From Adineta steineri (taxonomy: Eukaryota > Rotifera > Eurotatoria > Adinetida > Adinetidae): a stretch of 64,000 bases of DNA. Shown here one piece after another: positions 60,474 through 64,000 of the stretch. Both the position numbers and the translations under genes were made by a program. Within the stretch, counting starts at the first letter, position 1. Each line of letters starts with the position of its first letter. Location of the stretch: contig CAJNOI010000150.1 in the NCBI GenBank assembly GCA_905250115.1, forward strand, positions 1 through 64,000, given 5' to 3'. The notes below the pieces were generated by a model that did not search any database, was not told the DNA's origin, and saw only the letters and a program-made list of their open reading frames with translations.

Positions 60474-62482
60474 TTGGATATTTTTTAGAATAATTTTATA
60501 GAAATTTATTTCACTATTTATATGATGAAGATTTAACCGATTTTTATATAAAATAATCGAGAAAAATATTTTCTTATTTTTATGTTGTATTTTTCGTTAA
60601 AGAAACGGAAATTATTTCATCAGTCATCGATTAGTTACAAATAGAAAAATTATCATGGACATTATCAAAATCATGTTTTCATTTGCTTATTTTTATTAGA
60701 TTCATTCAGACAAATTATCGATTTTTCTTACCGTTTTTTTTTTCATTAATTATGAGAAAAATTTCGCCTAATTAACAGATTTTAATTAACTGCTTTTCAT
60801 AGTAATAAGAAGAACATTTTTATTTCTTTGATTTACAACAATAAAAAATCAACGAAAAGTCTCCGTACTCAATAATCAAATTTTCTATTCATATAGATTA
60901 AGAAAAAAACAAGCTGAAAGAATAAAACCTATTGTAATTAATTGAGCATTATTCAAAGTATTTCTAAGTCTAGTCTTGAATTCGAATATATATATTTAAA
61001 CTATGAATAATATTTTTTGCCCAGTCATCGATTTTGAAAACAATTAGGAAATAAATATAGATTACTACAAATTTTTCATCGATTCAAACTTAATAAAGGT
61101 GAGAAAATATCAATTGATTAAAAATTAATAAGGAAAAAATCATCGTAAAAGAATGTATATTATCAGCATACAATCACAAATTGTCAATCAAAGTCGAAAG
61201 CGTTATTAATAAACAAATCACAAACATATATTCAACCTTTAAATATTATTCTATTCAATATCATTATCATTACTTTTTTTTTATTCAAATTCACTGTATT
61301 CAATCTTCATTAGCTTCTACAGAAGAAAATATTGTTTATAGTTTCAAAATCTATCTATCTTTTGTGTAAATAACGACTGGAATAGAGTAAAAGAGAGAGA
61401 AAATAATATCTAATTGTCAAAATACGAAATTCTTTTTTTCCTGTAGATTAAATAACAGATTGTTTTCATCTAGATTCTTTTCTAATTAATATATTTTTAG
61501 AAAACTTTCTTTTAGAATTAAATGAATAAATTTCATTTTGAATTTATTCTCTTCATCTATTAAATTTTCTATCATTTTAATTGTAGATTTCAATTTATTT
61601 AGTGAAGAAAAACAAAATTATTGAAGAAAGATTTTTATTTCTGATTCTCTTCAAAAAAAATCGTATTAAATAATTAATTAAAATTTAATATTATTTTTCG
61701 TATGATTCAATATTAAATATAAAATAAGTTTATAAATACAATTAATTATTGATGATTCGTCTATCCTTCAACTGAATATAATTTAGGAAAATATTTTCTT
61801 CTCCAGAGAATATTGCATTCCTTTTCTAAATAAACTTAACATGATGAAATATTGTCTGAAAAACTGAATTTATCTTTCATCAACAAAGTTTAATGTCGTG
61901 ATTATTTTTATTTCGAACTTATCTTTTCAAAAAGCAAATTGATCATTTAACAATTTTTTTCATTGATGATAAAATAGATAATTATTTACAAATAATTTCA
62001 TTCATAAATTCCTATCAATAGAATTTAAATTGATTTTTTTCTCAGACTTATATGTATATTAGAATGAAATTGATCGAGATATTTTAGACAGATATTTTAT
62101 TTGAGTTTATTTTTAATCTTAATGTCTAATGAAGAAAATCGTCTTAGATTTGTATATTATATGTATGATTTTTGTTCTAGAAATAATTGTAGAGATAGAT
62201 AATTTATGGAAAAGAAGAAAAGAACGGGTTGTTCTATATGTAGATAAACGATAAATATATCTCGAGATATGTATGTTCTTTTTCTTGGTAAGAAAAAAGA
62301 AAGAAAGAAAGAAAGAAAGACGAAGACTTGTACATTGACCTCTATTCTCTCCCTCTCTCTCTCTCTCTGTCGTGTGTAGTAGAACTATTCTGTTTGTTCG
62401 TCATATGATGTAAATCAATGATATATTCTAATAATTCATACCAATAAGAATTCTTCTAATTTATTCTTTTTTAGATAAAAAA
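60474..62482. other. Intergenic between divergent genes, with microsatellites
   Basis: About 2 kb, AT-rich, separating the EF-hand gene (minus) from the FKBP gene (plus). A GAAA tetranucleotide run (62292-62320) and a CT dinucleotide run (62341-62369) lie 110-190 bp before the FKBP start. An acceptor-like TTTTTTAG ends at 62474. Confidence 0.55.
62292..62369 (+). repeat. GAAA and CT microsatellites
   Basis: About six to seven GAAA units, then some 20 bp later about nine CT units on the same strand, forming an abrupt purine-to-pyrimidine switch upstream of the FKBP gene. Confidence 0.8.
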
Positions 62483-63017
62483 ATGAAACAAAATATTGTT
62501 TTATTAATTTTGTTAATAATAACAATAAATTTATTTACAAATGTTTTCTCGTATGCTCAAGAAAAATTACAAGTAATGACAACAAAAAAAGTTGATAATT
62601 GTTTGAGACGAGCAAAAAAAGGCGATACATTATATATGCAATATACAGTTAAGTTAAATTAAAATATTTTCTTTAATAAATCAATTTCTTTTTCTTTCAA
62701 GGGTGTTTTAAAATCAAATGGAGAAAAATTTGATTCATCATATGATCGTGGTCATCCATTTGTTTTTAAAATAGGTTATGGACAAGCTATTCAAGGATGG
62801 GATCAAGGTTTACTTGAGTATAAACTTTCAATTTTATCATATTTCATTTAATTTAATCATATTTTCTTTTCTTGTTAGTATATGTGAAGGTGAAGAAAGA
62901 AAATTAATAATTCCTCCATCATATGCATATGGAGATGTTGGAGCTGGTGATGCAATTCCACCAAAAGCAACACTTCTTATGGATGTTAGTTGTGACAAAA
63001 TTGAAAGAGATGAATAA
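62483..63017 (+). CDS. Secretory FKBP-type peptidyl-prolyl isomerase
   Basis: Three exons (62483-62647, 62702-62817, 62879-63017) join in phase to 139 residues; introns are 54 and 61 nt. A signal peptide (IVLLILLIITINLF) precedes one FKBP domain. Conserved pocket residues are visible: MQYTG (Tyr), KFDSSYDRG (Phe-Asp), PFVFKIG, AIQGWDQGL (Ile, Trp), SYAYGD (Tyr) and IPPKATLLMDV. Size and layout match FKBP2/FKBP13-type enzymes, which speed proline isomerisation during folding in the endoplasmic reticulum. The C-terminus ends ERDE, without a full KDEL-like retention signal, so it may be secreted. The ATG choice rests on the signal peptide and the acceptor-like site 9 bp upstream. Confidence 0.9.
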
Positions 63018-63299
63018 ATTTCTATTAATAATTATTACTAAATTTATTTCAAATATCAATAACAACAACATAGTCTTTTTTCTTTTTTCTTGTTTGTTAA
63101 ATATGATTTTTAATTTTTATTATTTCAATAAGTTTTAATAAAATCTAAGAATTAGTTTTATTTCATTGGAATGAATTTCTAGAGAAATCTTTGAAATAAA
63201 ATTATCTCTAAATAAAAGAAATAAGTTTCTCCATTTATTTTCTATTAATTAGAAGATTTATTTACGAGAACAATTGATAAATATTCATATTTCGATAAA

Positions 63300-64000
63300 T
63301 TATTTTTTATTGGTAGCAGTTGGTCTTGTTGGTCTACTATCTTCTACGGCTTTTGATAATTCACTAATTCGAATATCTTTAAGTTGAAGAACATGTTCAA
63401 GTCGACGAATTTTCGCATGAAGAACTTCAATTTCTTCTTGTTGTTGAAAAGATTGTTGTTTAATTTCTTCATATTCAAGACGTGAAACTTCTTTATGAGA
63501 TATTTCATTTGTTTTATTTGATCGAATTGATTTATTTGATCGATTTGATAATAATGGAACTTGATTTGTTTTTGATATTGTTCCCATATGTGAAACAGAT
63601 GATTGACGTGGAGTTATCATATGATGTTGAGAATTTGGTTGTTGTTGAATTTTTTGTTGTAATTCTAATTCTTCATCGATTTTTAATCTTAAATTATAAA
63701 GAAGAACTTCAATAAGTCCTGGTTGACCATTAGCAAGACCTGCTATTTTAACATCAGGTAAATCAAGACCAAAATGGGATAAAACTTTTCGATTTAACAT
63801 TCCCCAATTCGCTTTTTTTGGTTGAAACGAATTCGCTGGGGTATAATTATGCATTTCAACTAAATCAGGTAAATAATAACGAATTATTTCAGCAACTAAT
63901 GTACCTTTAATAAATATTTAAAGAAAATAAATTTAAATAAAATAAAATAAAGATTCTTCAATATTACCATCAGAGAAATCTCTTTCAATTCGTTTTTTTG
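63300..64000 (-). CDS. SPEF1: Sperm flagellar protein 1 (SPEF1/CLAMP), 3' part
   Basis: The last exon (63904-63300) follows a 63-nt intron and an incomplete exon that runs off the window edge (64000-63968). The product reads ...RDFSDGTLVAEIIRYYLPDLVEMHNYTPANS, the middle of the SPEF1-type calponin-homology domain, then KANWGMLNRKVLSHFGLDLPD, typical of the second half of that domain. A Gln/Ser-rich linker leads to a C-terminal coiled coil (about 120 to 170 of the visible part, LEYEEIKQQSFQQQEEIEVL onward). Relatives bind and bundle microtubules in cilia, flagella and epithelial cells. The start and first half of the CH domain are outside the window, so this is partial only by position. Confidence 0.88.

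Noticed and set aside
1..64000. CRISPR array, rRNA or tRNA genes
   Set aside because: No spaced direct repeats of CRISPR type, no rRNA-like conserved blocks and no cloverleaf with A and B boxes were found by eye; a tRNA search program would be decisive.

Overview
This window looks like nuclear DNA of a small metazoan, most probably a bdelloid rotifer (an AT-rich, Rotaria-like genome is my best guess). The sequence is very AT-rich. Introns are mostly 49-69 nt with GT-AG ends. The gene set is animal: type I fatty acid synthase, XPR1/PHO1 phosphate exporter, CYP4-type P450, claudin-like protein, sperm flagellar protein 1. Several start codons lie just after a TTTTAG/TTTCAG acceptor-like site, as expected if a spliced leader is added. 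G-rich hairpins built from TGTGGG-like repeats resemble the telomere unit I recall for bdelloids. No bacterial operon, CRISPR array, rRNA or tRNA was seen by eye.

Layout. 1-10.6 kb: a foldback element (1755-2391), then minus-strand genes: a decayed membrane-protein gene, a RING-like gene fragment, an intronless seven-helix GPCR, and a three-exon purple acid phosphatase. 12-20 kb: plus-strand GNAT acetyltransferase, alpha-1,2-fucosyltransferase, and a secreted PAN plus Thr-rich mucin-like protein. 20.4-23.4 kb: a repeat-rich stretch with a retroelement remnant, a perfect 30-bp palindrome and a 5'-truncated gene carrying HELSH (HExxH). 24.9-30.6 kb: XPR1 and a claudin-like gene. 33.3-47.6 kb: a tight plus-strand series of fatty acid synthase, asparagine synthetase-like protein and P450. 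48-54.6 kb: non-autonomous mobile elements and one small minus-strand membrane protein. 54.6-57.1 kb: a 100-N gap, then an inverted partial copy of the 4.4-6.5 kb region interrupted by a dead transposase. 60-64 kb: EF-hand protein, secreted FKBP, and the 3' part of SPEF1.

The genes are ordinary, mostly unrelated single-copy eukaryotic genes; the fatty acid synthase, asparagine synthetase and P450 are co-directional, but no operon can be shown. The fatty acid synthase carries one reading-frame break in a run of five A, and otherwise has every domain. The most unusual material lies between the genes: at least eight telomere-like inverted hairpins, three of them at the 5' ends of fatty acid synthase, asparagine synthetase and P450; three large foldback elements; two TIR elements; and an inverted duplication of about 2.5-3 kb whose arms lie about 48 kb apart, next to the assembly gap.
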